Shown: positions 21,028 through 29,941, numbered from the stretch's first letter. The stretch is 46,911 nucleotides of DNA from Desulfococcus sp. 4484_241 (GCA_002085115.1 MZGQ01000060.1:1-46911), one strand, 5' to 3'. The notes: a model not told the origin generated them from the sequence alone. Made by a program: numbers and translations.

Positions 21028-22569
21028 ATGTCAAAGGAGCTTGTAATAAACGCTGCAAAAGCAGAGACCAGGGTAGCCTTGCTTGAGGATGGTGTCCTTG
21101 CCGAGTTTTTCATGGAGCGAGGCAACCATATGAACATATCCGGGAATATTTACAAGGCACGTGTGATGAGGGTGCTTCCCGGTATGCAGGCTGCGTTTGT
21201 CGATATAGGCCTGGACCAGGCCGCTTTCATATATGTTACAGACGTGATTTCCGAGCCGGCAAAGGAGTATGTGAATATTTTCAACGAGACAGCCGAAAAC
21301 GGGAACGGCCTTGCCGAAGAGGAGGCAGGTGGGGGTGATGATCTTGTTATGGACGACGACCTTTCAGTCAGCATAGAGGATGTCCTTTCCGAGGGCCAGG
21401 AGCTGCTGGTGCAGGTTGCCAAGTCTCCCATCGGAAGCAAGGGGGCCAGGATTACAACCCGAATATCTCTTCCCGGACGGTTTCTTGTGCTCATGCCTAC
21501 CGTGGACCATGTTGGAGTTTCAAAGCGCATAGTTGATGACCGGGAGAGGCAGAGGCTGAAGGATTTGGTGTTGTCGTTTCGGGAGAACTCCTTCGGTTTT
21601 ATCATAAGAACAGCGGCAGAAGGGATTGGCAGGGAAAAGCTGGAAAAGGAGATGAAACTTCTTGTCAGTTTATGGGAAAAGATAAAGGAAAGGTATGCGT
21701 CAGCTTCTCCGCCCTCGCTGCTTCACAGGGATATGACCGTATCCCTGCGCGCCGTAAGGGATTACCTGACTCACGAGGCAGACAGGGTCGTGGTGGATTC
21801 CGATTATGTTTACGATGAAATAATTTCGTTTCTGGACGAGACCATGCCCGCGATGAAATCATCGGTCGAGAGATACAGGGGAGGCGAGCCGATCTTTGAT
21901 GCATACAACATAGAAGGGGATGTTTTCAGGGCACTAAAGAAAAAGGTATGGTTAAAGTCGGGAGGATATATTGTTATTGAGCCTACGGAGGCGCTCGTTG
22001 TTATCGACGTAAACACGGGTGGTTATGTTGGTAAACACAATTTCGAGGAGACCGTTTTTAAAACCAACCTTGAAGCAGCCAGGGAGATAGCCTATCAGAT
22101 AAGACTGAGAAACCTTGGCGGTATAATAATAATAGATTTTATCGACATGGCCAGAAAGGCCAACAGAGAGAAGGTTTTTAATGCCTTAAAGGAGTTTCTT
22201 GCAAAAGACAAGAACAGGACAACCGTATATCCCTTTTCCGAGCTGGGTCTTATCCAGATGACAAGGAAGCGTACCCGGAACTCGGTAGCAAGGATGCTGT
22301 GTGAGCCCTGTTTTTACTGCAACGGAGACGGGTACCTTCTTTCCAGGCAGACGATATGTTTTAATATTTACAGGGAGATTTTAAGGGAGTCACACGATCT
22401 TTCCGGTAAAAAGGTCACCGTCAAGGTTCATCCGGATATAGCGTCCATGCTCCACGGAGAAGAGAACCGGCTCGTGACTGACCTTGAAAATGAGCTTGGA
22501 CGACAGATAGTGATTTACCCTGTGTCAAGATTTCACATAGAGCAGTTTGAGATAGAGGAGACAATGTGA
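21028..22569 (+). CDS. rng: Ribonuclease G/E family endoribonuclease
   Basis: This 513-residue protein has an S1 RNA-binding domain near residues 35-130, carrying an acidic insertion (EEEAGGGDDLVMDDD). The 5'-sensor/RNase H-like region is SKGARITTRISLPGRFLVLMP. The Mg2+-binding aspartates lie in VVIDVNTGGYVGK and GGIIIIDFIDM, and the interface motif CEPCFYCNGDGYL supplies the CxxC zinc link. There is no long disordered C-terminal scaffold, so it is RNase G-sized rather than full RNase E. It cleaves single-stranded AU-rich RNA and matures 16S rRNA in known members. It lies 67 bases after the radical SAM gene. Confidence 0.93.
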   Translation: MSKELVINAAKAETRVALLEDGVLAEFFMERGNHMNISGNIYKARVMRVLPGMQAAFVDIGLDQAAFIYVTDVISEPAKEYVNIFNETAENGNGLAEEEAGGGDDLVMDDDLSVSIEDVLSEGQELLVQVAKSPIGSKGARITTRISLPGRFLVLMPTVDHVGVSKRIVDDRERQRLKDLVLSFRENSFGFIIRTAAEGIGREKLEKEMKLLVSLWEKIKERYASASPPSLLHRDMTVSLRAVRDYLTHEADRVVVDSDYVYDEIISFLDETMPAMKSSVERYRGGEPIFDAYNIEGDVFRALKKKVWLKSGGYIVIEPTEALVVIDVNTGGYVGKHNFEETVFKTNLEAAREIAYQIRLRNLGGIIIIDFIDMARKANREKVFNALKEFLAKDKNRTTVYPFSELGLIQMTRKRTRNSVARMLCEPCFYCNGDGYLLSRQTICFNIYREILRESHDLSGKKVTVKVHPDIASMLHGEENRLVTDLENELGRQIVIYPVSRFHIEQFEIEETM

Positions 22570-22782
22570 CTTTGTGAGGTGGTTTTCATGTTGTGCCCAT
22601 ATCAGGCCACGCCCGGGATTTTCCAAAAGCGCTTGTTTATCGATAATGATTTTGATGCCATCATCCTGATCCGCAGTTTGTTTTTGCAAGAATGCCCGCC
22701 TTTTTGTTGAAAGTGGTATATCATTGTTGTCCAAGACAGGCCAGAAAGGGTTTTGGTTGATAACCGTTTGAATTTTTATCAT
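22525..22782 (-). CDS. Small hypothetical protein, convergent with rng
   Basis: An 85-residue reading frame runs opposite rng and overlaps its last 45 bases. The protein (MIKIQTVINQNPFWPVLDNNDIPLST at its start) has ordinary amino-acid composition, no signal peptide and no recognised domain. AGGGA lies four bases before its ATG, and TTGACA lies upstream on the same strand (complement of 22813-22818). It contains, near 22722-22736 on the minus strand, the TTGGACAACAATGAT word that also ends the intergenic repeats at 38 and 40 kb, so it could instead be a decayed repeat. Real coding status is uncertain. Confidence 0.35.
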   Translation of the reverse strand: MIKIQTVINQNPFWPVLDNNDIPLSTKRRAFLQKQTADQDDGIKIIIDKQALLENPGRGLIWAQHENHLTKSHCLLYLKLLYVKS

Positions 22783-23062
22783 CGTCCCTAAAACAAAAAA
22801 CAGGCTGCCCTTGTCAATTATGCTCTCAAAACCGGTTTTTGGGCAACAGTGGTGATATCTGTCAACAAAGATACGGTGTTACCGGGAAATCCTGTCGGCA
22901 TTTCCAAAAGGGGTGTTTTTATCTTGACAGGAGTCTGGATTTATGTTTTTTTCAACAGGTTTAGGTTTATATGATTGGCAGAACTTTGCTTTACTATAAG
23001 AGGTGCTGGCCGAAAAAAAGATGTTTGTTTTTGCATGCAGCGGCCGGAGAAAGAGGTGAACA
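22783..23062. other. Intergenic leader upstream of rpmH
   Basis: No gene is seen. The gap contains a palindromic AAAACCGGTTTT near 22828 and a TTGACA at 22924-22929 without a convincing -10 at the right distance. TATAAG at about 22995 is another weak -10 candidate. The rpmH Shine-Dalgarno AGAGGTG lies about five bases before its ATG. In many bacteria the rpmH leader is the main promoter for the rpmH-rnpA cluster. Confidence 0.4.
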
Positions 23063-23197
23063 ATGAAGAGAACATATCAGCCAAGCAGGTTGAAACGCGC
23101 CCGAAAGCACGGGTTTAGAAGTCGCATGGCGACAAAACAGGGGCGAAACGTTATCAAAAGAAGGAGGGCTAAAGGGAGAAAGCGTTTATCGGTTTAA
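23063..23197 (+). CDS. rpmH: 50S ribosomal protein L34
   Basis: A 44-residue, highly basic protein, [22 protein letters not shown] followed by [22 protein letters not shown], is a canonical bacterial L34, the protein of domain III of 23S rRNA. Translation was read directly from the sequence between the ATG at 23063 and the TAA at 23195-23197. AGAGGTG upstream is a good ribosome-binding site. It is the first gene of the rpmH-rnpA-yidD-yidC-khpB-mnmE cluster, which sits near the origin in most bacteria. Confidence 0.97.
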   Translation: MKRTYQPSRLKRARKHGFRSRMATKQGRNVIKRRRAKGRKRLSV

Positions 23198-23347
23198 ATC
23201 GTGCGCCAAAAAAAGAGTCGCATTTTGAAAGGCTATAAAGTTAAGGATCGCGCACAACCGGAACTGTTTTATTGAATTTATATTAAAAATGCGCGGAGGT
23301 CTGAAACCGGGTCGGCATATTTACTGCGTTGAAACATAAGGTGTGTT

Positions 23348-23713
23348 GTGGCTCGTTTTTCTTTTACAAAGAGCGACCGTATTTTAAAGCGAAGCGAGTT
23401 TACGAGCATTGCCATCTCCGGGAAGACCATACATTCAGACTGTTTTATAGCGGCTATTCGGGAAAACCGCGCGCAAAAAAATCGTCTGGGGATAACAGTT
23501 TCAAAAAAGGTCGGCAAAGCGGTCCGGAGAAACAGGATAAAAAGGTATGTCAGGGAGTATTTCAGGTTAAATCGGCACAAACTCCCATGCTGTTGGGATA
23601 TCAACGTTATTGCAAAAAAACAGGCTGCACAGGCCTCTTCCAAAGAGATCTTTACATCGCTTGAAGATCTTTTTGAAAAGACATCAAGGGTGATATCATC
23701 AAAAAGGCGGTAA
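23348..23713 (+). CDS. rnpA: Ribonuclease P protein component
   Basis: The 121-residue basic protein has the RNase P signature [13 protein letters not shown] preceded by [12 protein letters not shown] and an N-terminal [13 protein letters not shown]. It binds RNase P RNA and helps process the 5' ends of tRNA precursors. The start is GTG at 23348, with AAGG about eight bases upstream; other starts would cut into the conserved N-terminus. It overlaps yidD at the last base. The gap of 150 bp from rpmH is longer than usual but holds no gene. Confidence 0.95.
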   Translation: MARFSFTKSDRILKRSEFTSIAISGKTIHSDCFIAAIRENRAQKNRLGITVSKKVGKAVRRNRIKRYVREYFRLNRHKLPCCWDINVIAKKQAAQASSKEIFTSLEDLFEKTSRVISSKRR

Positions 23714-23907
23714 TGTTTTTAATAAGGGTTTATCAAACGGTGATCTCCCCGTTTTTGGGGCCAAGGTGCCGGTTTTACCCCTCGTGTTCCCAGTATGCCT
23801 ATGAAGCTGTATCACGCTATGGAGTCATAAAAGGATCTTTTCTGGCGGCAAAAAGGGTCGCAAGGTGTCATCCTTTTTGCCCCGGCGGGTATGACCCTGT
23901 TCCATAA
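23713..23907 (+). CDS. yidD: Membrane protein insertion efficiency factor
   Basis: A 64-residue protein with the YidD pattern: [38 protein letters not shown] followed by [15 protein letters not shown]. The conserved cysteines and the GGxDPVP end are present. YidD is a small inner-membrane-associated protein that helps YidC-dependent insertion. It starts on the last base of rnpA, so translation is coupled, and yidC follows 155 bases later. Confidence 0.94.
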   Translation: MFLIRVYQTVISPFLGPRCRFYPSCSQYAYEAVSRYGVIKGSFLAAKRVARCHPFCPGGYDPVP

Positions 23908-24062
23908 CGTTTCCTGTATCTCCGCCATTTCATAAGCGCTTCGCATTTCTCCCCGGCAATTTTTCGGCAGACGGATAGATAGAACCAGGAAGAGCAAGAA
24001 AAGGAAACACCCGCTTATAAATGCAGAGATTTCTGTGTCGCGGGTCAAAAGCGAGGTTTTGC

Positions 24063-25754
24063 ATGGAACAGGTTCGGGTTGTTTTGGCCGTTGTTTTGTC
24101 GGTTTTTGTTTTGCTTGTGTGGCAGGCGCTGTTTATGCCACAGCCTCAAAAGCAGGGGCCAAACACGAATGGTACAAAAACGCAAAAAAGCGTAAATGGA
24201 GCAGAGCAAAAGCCGGATAAGCAGCCGGGTTTAACCGCAGAACCGGAAAGAAAGGCGACAGCGGATGTTGTGCATGAGCCGGGCCCGGTTGTTGAGGCGG
24301 CAGAACAGCTTGCCAGCCCGCCGGTTCTGGTGGAAACGGATCTCTACGTGGCCAGGATAAGCGGGAACGGCGCGCGTGTTTCAGGGTTCATGCTCAAGCG
24401 TTACAGGGAAACAAACGATCCTGACTCTCCCTTAAAACACCTGGTTTCGGAGAAAAATCCTCGTGGAACTATAGGCATCACAATGGATGGCTCCGGGCTT
24501 TCTGGTGTGGATTCAGGACCTTATGTTACGGATGTAACAGGGAGCCTGGTTGTGACAGGTGCGCCAAGGAGTATCACCTGGTCGCGGCATTTTAAAAACG
24601 GCGTTGTTGTAGAAAAGAGATACACATTTACTCCCGGCTCCTACATGATCGGCCTTGAGGTGACCGTGAAGAACGGATCGGGCTCGGTCCTGCCGGGGCG
24701 GCTTGGTGTTATGCTTGCAAGGTATTTCCCGGAGAAACATGCCAGCCGGTTCGTTTTCGAGGGGCCATGCGCGCTTGTTGGCGGAAAAGAGCTGCACGAG
24801 ATCAAGCTGAAAGATATAGCCAAGAAGGGTGTCGTGTCGGGAAAGCTTGACTGGATCTCCATACAGAACCGCTATTTTATGTCCGCCCTTATTCCCGAAG
24901 CACCTTCAGAAGCGGTTATGCGCGCCGGCAGAACACAGGACCATGTGGTGACCGCCACCTACCTTGCTTCAGGGGATTCCATAGCGCCGGACAGTGCCAG
25001 GACATACCGATTCAAGGTGTTTATGGGGCCAAAGAGCGTCAGCCTGCTTCACAAGGCCGGCTACCATCTTGACAGGGCCGTGAATTTCGGGATGTTTGAT
25101 TTTCTGGCAAGGCCGTGTCTGTGGCTTATGAACCTGATATACCGTTTCATCCCCAACTATGGAGTCGCCATTATTCTGCTTACGATACTTTTTAAGCTTA
25201 TTTTCTGGCCGCTTGGAAACAAGAGCTATAAATCGATGGCGGACATGAAGCGGCTTCAGCCCCTTATGGCGGAGATCAGGGAAAAGTATAAGAACGATCG
25301 GAAAAAGATGAACGAGGAGGTGATGAACCTTTACCGGACCTACAAGATAAATCCGCTTGGAGGCTGCCTTCCCATGCTGGTCCAGATTCCGGTGTTTTTT
25401 GCTTTTTACCGCATGCTTTACCAGGCGATAGAGCTGCGGCATGCTCCGTTTTGCCTGTGGATCAACGACCTGTCCGCCCCGGACCGGCTTTTTCATTTTA
25501 ACATCTCGGTCCCGATAATGACACCTCCGGTGGGAATACCCGTGCTTACTTTGGTGATGGGTCTTACGATGATAGTTCAGCAGAAGCTTCAGCCGCCTGC
25601 CGGGGACCCGACCCAGGCCAAGATGATGATGCTGATGCCGGTGGTTTTTACATTCATTTTCATCAACTTCCCGTCAGGGCTGGTACTCTACTGGCTTGTG
25701 AACAACATTATCTCCATTTTCCAGCAGTATTACATTACGCGCAAGAATGCTTAA
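24063..25754 (+). CDS. yidC: Membrane protein insertase YidC
   Basis: YidC inserts and folds inner-membrane proteins with or without Sec. From the ATG at 24063 the protein begins MEQVRVVLAVVLSVFVLLVWQALF, the usual first transmembrane segment. An upstream in-frame ATG at 24021 would add a charged 14-residue extension and is not favoured. Residues about 90-330 form the large periplasmic beta-rich domain of Gram-negative YidC. Residues about 345-555 form the insertase core (GVAIILLTILFKLIFWPLGNKSYKSMADMKRLQP, NPLGGCLPMLVQIPVFFAFYRML, FINFPSGLVLYWLVNN) with the conserved arginine in the groove helix region. Length 563 residues is normal, and the periplasmic domain indicates a Gram-negative cell envelope. 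Confidence 0.95.
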   Translation: MEQVRVVLAVVLSVFVLLVWQALFMPQPQKQGPNTNGTKTQKSVNGAEQKPDKQPGLTAEPERKATADVVHEPGPVVEAAEQLASPPVLVETDLYVARISGNGARVSGFMLKRYRETNDPDSPLKHLVSEKNPRGTIGITMDGSGLSGVDSGPYVTDVTGSLVVTGAPRSITWSRHFKNGVVVEKRYTFTPGSYMIGLEVTVKNGSGSVLPGRLGVMLARYFPEKHASRFVFEGPCALVGGKELHEIKLKDIAKKGVVSGKLDWISIQNRYFMSALIPEAPSEAVMRAGRTQDHVVTATYLASGDSIAPDSARTYRFKVFMGPKSVSLLHKAGYHLDRAVNFGMFDFLARPCLWLMNLIYRFIPNYGVAIILLTILFKLIFWPLGNKSYKSMADMKRLQPLMAEIREKYKNDRKKMNEEVMNLYRTYKINPLGGCLPMLVQIPVFFAFYRMLYQAIELRHAPFCLWINDLSAPDRLFHFNISVPIMTPPVGIPVLTLVMGLTMIVQQKLQPPAGDPTQAKMMMLMPVVFTFIFINFPSGLVLYWLVNNIISIFQQYYITRKNA

Positions 25755-25769
25755 GGCATGGAGGGTGGC

Positions 25770-26687
25770 ATGACTGTATCGACAACAGAGTTTGAAGGCA
25801 AAAACGTTGAAGCTGCTTTAAAAAAGGCGAGCAGTGCGCTTAACATACCGGTTGAGGAACTTCGTTACGAGGTGGTGACGGTTGGGTCAAGCGGGATTTT
25901 CGGGCTGGTTGGAGTGAAAAACGCGAAGATTCGAATACTTGATATTGATACACAGGAGGGTGGTGACAGGAAGCGTTCCGTTTCCGCAGAGGACAGGCAG
26001 GAGATAATGTCTATGATAGACGAGGCTTTTTCCGATAAAAAGCGGCCTGTCAGGGGAAAGGCGCAGGAAAAAAAGCCGGCTGCCGGAAAAAGGAAGAGAA
26101 AACAGGCTGCTTCAGAGGGCAGGGAGCAGAAAGAACCGGCCCCCCAGGCGCAGCCCTCTTTTGCCGATACCGGCAAACCAGGTGGGGAAAAGAGCCGCCC
26201 GGCGATCCGGGAACCGGATATTGAGCAGGCGTTAGAGATTCTTCAGAAGATGGCCGATCTTGTCACGTCTGACGCAAGAGCTGTCGGCTCGATAGAAAAC
26301 GGAAGGGTGCTTTTCAGCATAGAGGGGGGCAACACCTCGGTGCTTATCGGCAAGAGAGGAAAGACGCTTAAAGCCATGCAGCATATAATCGAGAAGGTTG
26401 TGCGCAAAAGGCTTGGCGAGGCGGTTGATGTGCGTGTCGATGTGGCGAATTACCTTGAGAAGAGGGAAAACGCCTTAAAGAGCCTGGCGGGCAAGCTTGC
26501 AGAAAAGGCCCGCCAGTCAGGAAAACCGACAACCGTCAGCCGAATAGACTCCTATGAAAGGAAAATTATACACGACGCTCTCAGGGAAGACAAGAGCGTG
26601 AAGACCCGCAGCGTTGGAAGTGGCGATTTTCGGCGGGTGGTTATTCAACCAGGCAGGACACCCCAGCGGAAAAAGGGCGCCAGGTAG
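25770..26687 (+). CDS. khpB: RNA-binding protein KhpB/Jag
   Basis: The 305-residue protein has three parts. The Jag-N domain at residues about 1-50 includes VEAALKKASSALNIPVEELRYEVV and GLVGVKNAKIRI. A long charged linker rich in Lys, Glu and Ala spans about 65-150. KH and R3H domains close the protein (VLIGKRGKTLKAMQHIIEKVVRKRLG, then RIDSYERKIIHDALREDKSVKTRSVGSGDFRRVVI). KhpB binds many RNAs and affects cell elongation and division in Gram-positives. ATG 25758 is possible, but GGAGGGTGG lies directly before ATG 25770, which gives the normal N-terminus. It follows yidC by 15 bases, the standard order. Confidence 0.92.
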   Translation: MTVSTTEFEGKNVEAALKKASSALNIPVEELRYEVVTVGSSGIFGLVGVKNAKIRILDIDTQEGGDRKRSVSAEDRQEIMSMIDEAFSDKKRPVRGKAQEKKPAAGKRKRKQAASEGREQKEPAPQAQPSFADTGKPGGEKSRPAIREPDIEQALEILQKMADLVTSDARAVGSIENGRVLFSIEGGNTSVLIGKRGKTLKAMQHIIEKVVRKRLGEAVDVRVDVANYLEKRENALKSLAGKLAEKARQSGKPTTVSRIDSYERKIIHDALREDKSVKTRSVGSGDFRRVVIQPGRTPQRKKGAR

Positions 26688-26744
26688 GGGCTGCTTGCGA
26701 ACAGGTTGAGAAGCCCGTTGTGTGCTGCGGGGCAGGTGAACAGG

Positions 26745-28136
26745 ATGGATCGTTCCACTATAGCGGCTGTTGCAACCCCGCTATCCCCCGGCGGAATAGG
26801 AATCGTCAGGATCTCCGGGCCTGATGCCGTGGGAATAGCTCTTTCCCTGTTCCGGCGGGGCAGGGATGGTCAACCGCTTTCCCGCGGCAGCATCGATTCA
26901 CACCGGGTCTACCACGGATATGTTTTTGACGGACCGGACCTTGTGGACGAGGTTCTGCTTGTTTTTATGCTGGCGCCGCATTCCTACACGATGGAGGATG
27001 TCGCAGAGATCCACGCGCACGGCGGTCCGGCCGTTCTTGCCACCATTCTCGACCTGGTGCTGGATGCCGGGGCAGAACCTGCCGGGCCCGGTGAGTTTAC
27101 AAAAAGGGCCTTTTTGAACGGAAGGATAGACCTGACCCAGGCGGAGGCCGTGGCCGATATCATAGAAGCAGCATCTTTGGCAGAGGTGAAAAGCGCGGCT
27201 GCCACGATAAGCGGAAGGTTAAAGCAGGAGATTCTTTCGATAAGGGGTTTGCTTCTGGACCTGCTTGCCGGAATGGAGGCGTCTATAGATTTTTCTGACC
27301 AGGCCGGCGAGGTGTTTGATCAAGAAGATGCATCCCGTGTGCTTTTGTTGGATGTCCTGCCGGCCCTGGATCGTCTTATGGAGAGACACAGGGCTTTTGG
27401 CAGAGGCGGCAGGGAGTTTGATGTGGTCATAGTGGGGGCCCCCAACGTTGGCAAATCCACTCTTTTAAACCGGCTGCTCGGGTATGAGCGCGCCATAGTG
27501 TCCGACACTCCCGGCACAACACGGGACCTGGTTGACGGGCCGGTCTTCCTGGGAGGCAGAAGGATGCTGTTTACCGATACGGCAGGGCTCAGGGACCGCG
27601 CCGGTGACCAGGTGGAGAAAAAGGGGATGGACCTTGCCGCCAGGGCCCTGGAGAGGGCTGATCTTGCCGTTTTCGTGGTGGATGCCGCAAAAGGATTTTT
27701 GCAGGAAGATATGGATGCCTTTGCCAGGCTTTCGCCTGAGCGCTGCATCGTTGTGGTCAACAAGACCGATCTTCCCGGTGCAAAAGGGTTCTCCCTGCCG
27801 CCGGAGTTGAGCAAGGCGTCCCGGGTGGTGAGAGTTTCCGCTCTTTACGGCTATGGCATGGACGAGCTTGAGGGAGTGCTTGTTCAAATGGCGGACAAGC
27901 TGATGCCGGCGCCCGGGGCCGGGGTGGCGGTGCCGAACGCGAGGCACCATGCATCTCTTGTTGCCTGCAGGAGCGCCGTTTTTTCCGCTGCCCGTGCACT
28001 TGAGGAGTCGGTTCCGGTTGATATGGTGGCAATCGATATAAAGGATGCTGTGAGCCGCCTTGATGAGATCGTTGGCGAGTCTGCAGACGCCGGTCTGCTT
28101 GACGCTGTTTTTGAAAGGTTTTGTGTTGGAAAGTAG
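26745..28136 (+). CDS. mnmE: tRNA uridine-5-carboxymethylaminomethyl GTPase
   Basis: MnmE works with MnmG to modify U34 of several tRNAs, using GTP and a folate donor. From the ATG at 26745 (463 residues) the protein begins MDRSTIAAVATPLSPGGIGIVRISGP, the usual folate-binding N-terminus. The inserted G domain shows GAPNVGKSTLLNRL (about residues 229-243), DTPGTTRD, DTAGLRD and NKTD. The C-terminal FCVGK matches the catalytic FC(I/V)GK tail. An in-frame ATG at 26706 adds 13 residues with no family match. mnmG, rsmG and parAB, common next genes, do not follow; a parS site lies 7 bases after the stop codon. Confidence 0.96.
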   Translation: MDRSTIAAVATPLSPGGIGIVRISGPDAVGIALSLFRRGRDGQPLSRGSIDSHRVYHGYVFDGPDLVDEVLLVFMLAPHSYTMEDVAEIHAHGGPAVLATILDLVLDAGAEPAGPGEFTKRAFLNGRIDLTQAEAVADIIEAASLAEVKSAAATISGRLKQEILSIRGLLLDLLAGMEASIDFSDQAGEVFDQEDASRVLLLDVLPALDRLMERHRAFGRGGREFDVVIVGAPNVGKSTLLNRLLGYERAIVSDTPGTTRDLVDGPVFLGGRRMLFTDTAGLRDRAGDQVEKKGMDLAARALERADLAVFVVDAAKGFLQEDMDAFARLSPERCIVVVNKTDLPGAKGFSLPPELSKASRVVRVSALYGYGMDELEGVLVQMADKLMPAPGAGVAVPNARHHASLVACRSAVFSAARALEESVPVDMVAIDIKDAVSRLDEIVGESADAGLLDAVFERFCVGK

Positions 28137-28143
28137 CGCAGAA

Positions 28144-28159
28144 TGTTTCACGTGAAACA
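28144..28159. promoter_or_regulatory. parS centromere site
   Basis: TGTTTCACGTGAAACA is a perfect 16-bp palindrome identical to the consensus parS site bound by chromosomal ParB. ParB spreading from parS recruits SMC/MukBEF and ParA to separate newly replicated origins. It sits just after mnmE, in the part of the chromosome where parS sites cluster. No parA or parB is in the window. Confidence 0.93.
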
Positions 28160-28243
28160 TTTGACGGTTTACCGTAAAGCTGCAACAGATGTCTTGTTGT
28201 TTCCGGTAAGGTTTCGGCAGGGCTTAAACGAGAGGAGAACAGG

Positions 28244-28708
28244 ATGGATTTTGATTTTGCGCCATATTTTGCAAAGTACGAGGCCCTGGTCGAGATGGTG
28301 GATGGTATATTTGCCAGGGTAAAGGAGGAACACCCGGACAGGGTCAAATGCAAAAAGGGATGTTCCGACTGCTGTTTTGCCCTGTTTGATCTTACGCTTG
28401 TTGAGGCGATATACATTAACCACGCCTTCAACAATGCATTTGGCAGGGATGAGCAGATGCTTGAAAAAGCCAACAGGGCCGACCGGCAGATATACAAATT
28501 AAAGAAGAGGGCATACAGGGAGCACAGGGAGGGGAAAAACGAGGTTGAGATTCTGGCCGAGATGGGAAGACAGCGAATTCGCTGCCCACTTTTAAACGAG
28601 CAGGATATGTGCGACCTTTATGATCACAGGCCAATAACATGCCGCACATACGGTATTCCCACGGCCATACAGGGAATGACGCACACCTGTGGCTTACAGG
28701 GGGTGTAA
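28244..28708 (+). CDS. YkgJ-family zinc/iron-chelating cysteine-cluster protein, probably truncated
   Basis: The protein has the cysteine cluster of the YkgJ/CxxCxxCC family: VKCKKGCSDCCFALFDLT near residues 30-47, then IRCPLLNEQDMCDLYDHRPITCRTYGIP and HTCG near the end. Members are thought to bind zinc or an Fe-S cluster; function is unknown. At 154 residues it stops a few residues after HTCG. From memory, related Desulfobacterota proteins continue for some 60-80 residues, so the 3' end may have been lost in a deletion joining it to the next gene, which begins only two bases after this stop. I keep it as a CDS because the remaining frame is open and starts after GAGGAG. Confidence 0.75.
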   Translation: MDFDFAPYFAKYEALVEMVDGIFARVKEEHPDRVKCKKGCSDCCFALFDLTLVEAIYINHAFNNAFGRDEQMLEKANRADRQIYKLKKRAYREHREGKNEVEILAEMGRQRIRCPLLNEQDMCDLYDHRPITCRTYGIPTAIQGMTHTCGLQGV

Positions 28709-28710
28709 AA

Positions 28711-29070
28711 ATGGAAGATATGTTTTCAAAGGAGGAAAAGGAGGCCAGGAAAAGGGCGATCTTTGAGAGCATGTCAGAGCGCGGCCAACGGCGTATTATG
28801 AGGATGGGTTACGACAAGTGGGACCCGTTCGAGGAGCCAAAGGATCCCATTGACATCAGGAAGGACATGACCCGGAGGACAAGCCAGCAGCTCATAAGGG
28901 AGTTTCTCTCCGGTCTGGACGGAAAGAGATATAGTACACAGTATGCGAGGGGTGCTTTTGAACTGTGCCTTGGCATAATAAACCAGGAGGACCGTTTTTT
29001 GGGCATGTTTGAGTTTGCGTGCTGGTACAGGGATCTTTTGGAGAGGGAAGGTGTCAGTATCAAGGATTAG
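28711..29070 (+). CDS. Conserved small protein of unknown function
   Basis: A 119-residue soluble, highly charged protein (EKEARKRAIFESMSERGQRRIMRMGYDKWDPFEEPKDP, then RTSQQLIREFL and CLGIINQEDRFLGMFEFACWYRDLLERE). I believe similar proteins follow ykgJ-type genes in Desulfobacterota but cannot name a domain. There is no signal peptide, membrane segment or metal motif. GGGGGTG lies six bases before the ATG. The 3' end overlaps the methyltransferase start by 20 bases, so the three genes form a tight unit. Confidence 0.65.
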   Translation: MEDMFSKEEKEARKRAIFESMSERGQRRIMRMGYDKWDPFEEPKDPIDIRKDMTRRTSQQLIREFLSGLDGKRYSTQYARGAFELCLGIINQEDRFLGMFEFACWYRDLLEREGVSIKD

Positions 29071-29899
29071 GGAAAAAGGTGTTGACAGGCTTTTGGAGCC
29101 GGTTCTGAATGCCGTTGAAACAGCAGAGCAGAGGGTTTCCTGCCGGGATCTTGTCTACAATCTTTCCAGGCGGGGGAAGGAGACCCCCAGGCTGGTCAGG
29201 GCCGCGGTAAAGAGGCTGGTGGCAAAGGGAGAGCTTCGATATGTTACTGAAAGCGGGATGAGTTTTTTGGAAAAAAACTATGCCGGACGTGTTCGGCTCT
29301 CTCGCCGGGTTGTTGTTGTCCCGCCACGCGGATGTGCCGAAGATATGGATCCGGGATGTGTACCGATACGACTCTTGCCGGGCATAGCCTTTGGCGATTG
29401 CCGCCATCCCTCGACAAGAATTTCGGTACGGGCAATCGATTTTTTGATCGATATGTGCAGCGCCAAACAGGGCGGCCTTTCCACGGCCATTGATATTGGC
29501 ACAGGGTCCGGAATCCTGGCCCTGGTCGCGGCCAGGCTTGGAATAAAACATGTGCTTGCTATAGATATAGATCCTTGTGCAAGGGTGGAAGCTGCAAACA
29601 ATGTCGTCCTGAACCGGCTTGAGAGCAGGATAGAGGTTTCCGGTAAAGGTCTGGATGAGATAGAGGACAAGGCGTCGCTTGTAATCGCGAACCTCAGGCT
29701 GCCCACCCTGAAACGGAGCGCTGCACATATTTTTCGCCTGCTTGAACCTGGCGGCGCAGTGGTGTTGTCAGGGGTTCGCCAGCAGGAAGCCGGTGCACTG
29801 GCCGATTGCTACCGGCCGGTGGGCGGTTGTGTGTGGAAAGAGGTTGAAAAAGGGTGGTGCGGTATGGTGTTTGCCGCAAACCCGCCGGAACGCAGTTGA
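29051..29899 (+). CDS. PrmA-like methyltransferase with N-terminal winged-helix-like domain
   Basis: The C-terminal half has a class I methyltransferase motif: FGDCRHPSTRISVRAIDFL, IDIGTGSGILALVAARLGIKHVLAIDIDPCARVEAANNVVLN, and VIANLRLPTL where PrmA normally has N-I-L-A. The order matches ribosomal protein L11 methyltransferase. Residues about 1-75 look like a winged-helix segment (VSCRDLVYNLSRRGKETPRLVRAAVKRLVAKGELRYV) rather than the PrmA N-terminal domain, so L11 may not be the substrate. A GTG at 29051 with GAGGGA just upstream is the favoured start (282 residues); other starts are possible because the 5' part overlaps the previous gene. Confidence 0.78.
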   Translation: MSVSRIREKGVDRLLEPVLNAVETAEQRVSCRDLVYNLSRRGKETPRLVRAAVKRLVAKGELRYVTESGMSFLEKNYAGRVRLSRRVVVVPPRGCAEDMDPGCVPIRLLPGIAFGDCRHPSTRISVRAIDFLIDMCSAKQGGLSTAIDIGTGSGILALVAARLGIKHVLAIDIDPCARVEAANNVVLNRLESRIEVSGKGLDEIEDKASLVIANLRLPTLKRSAAHIFRLLEPGGAVVLSGVRQQEAGALADCYRPVGGCVWKEVEKGWCGMVFAANPPERS

Positions 29900-29941
29900 C
29901 CGGTTTGTTTTTGCCGGTTTTAAAAAAGAGAGGTTTTTAAA

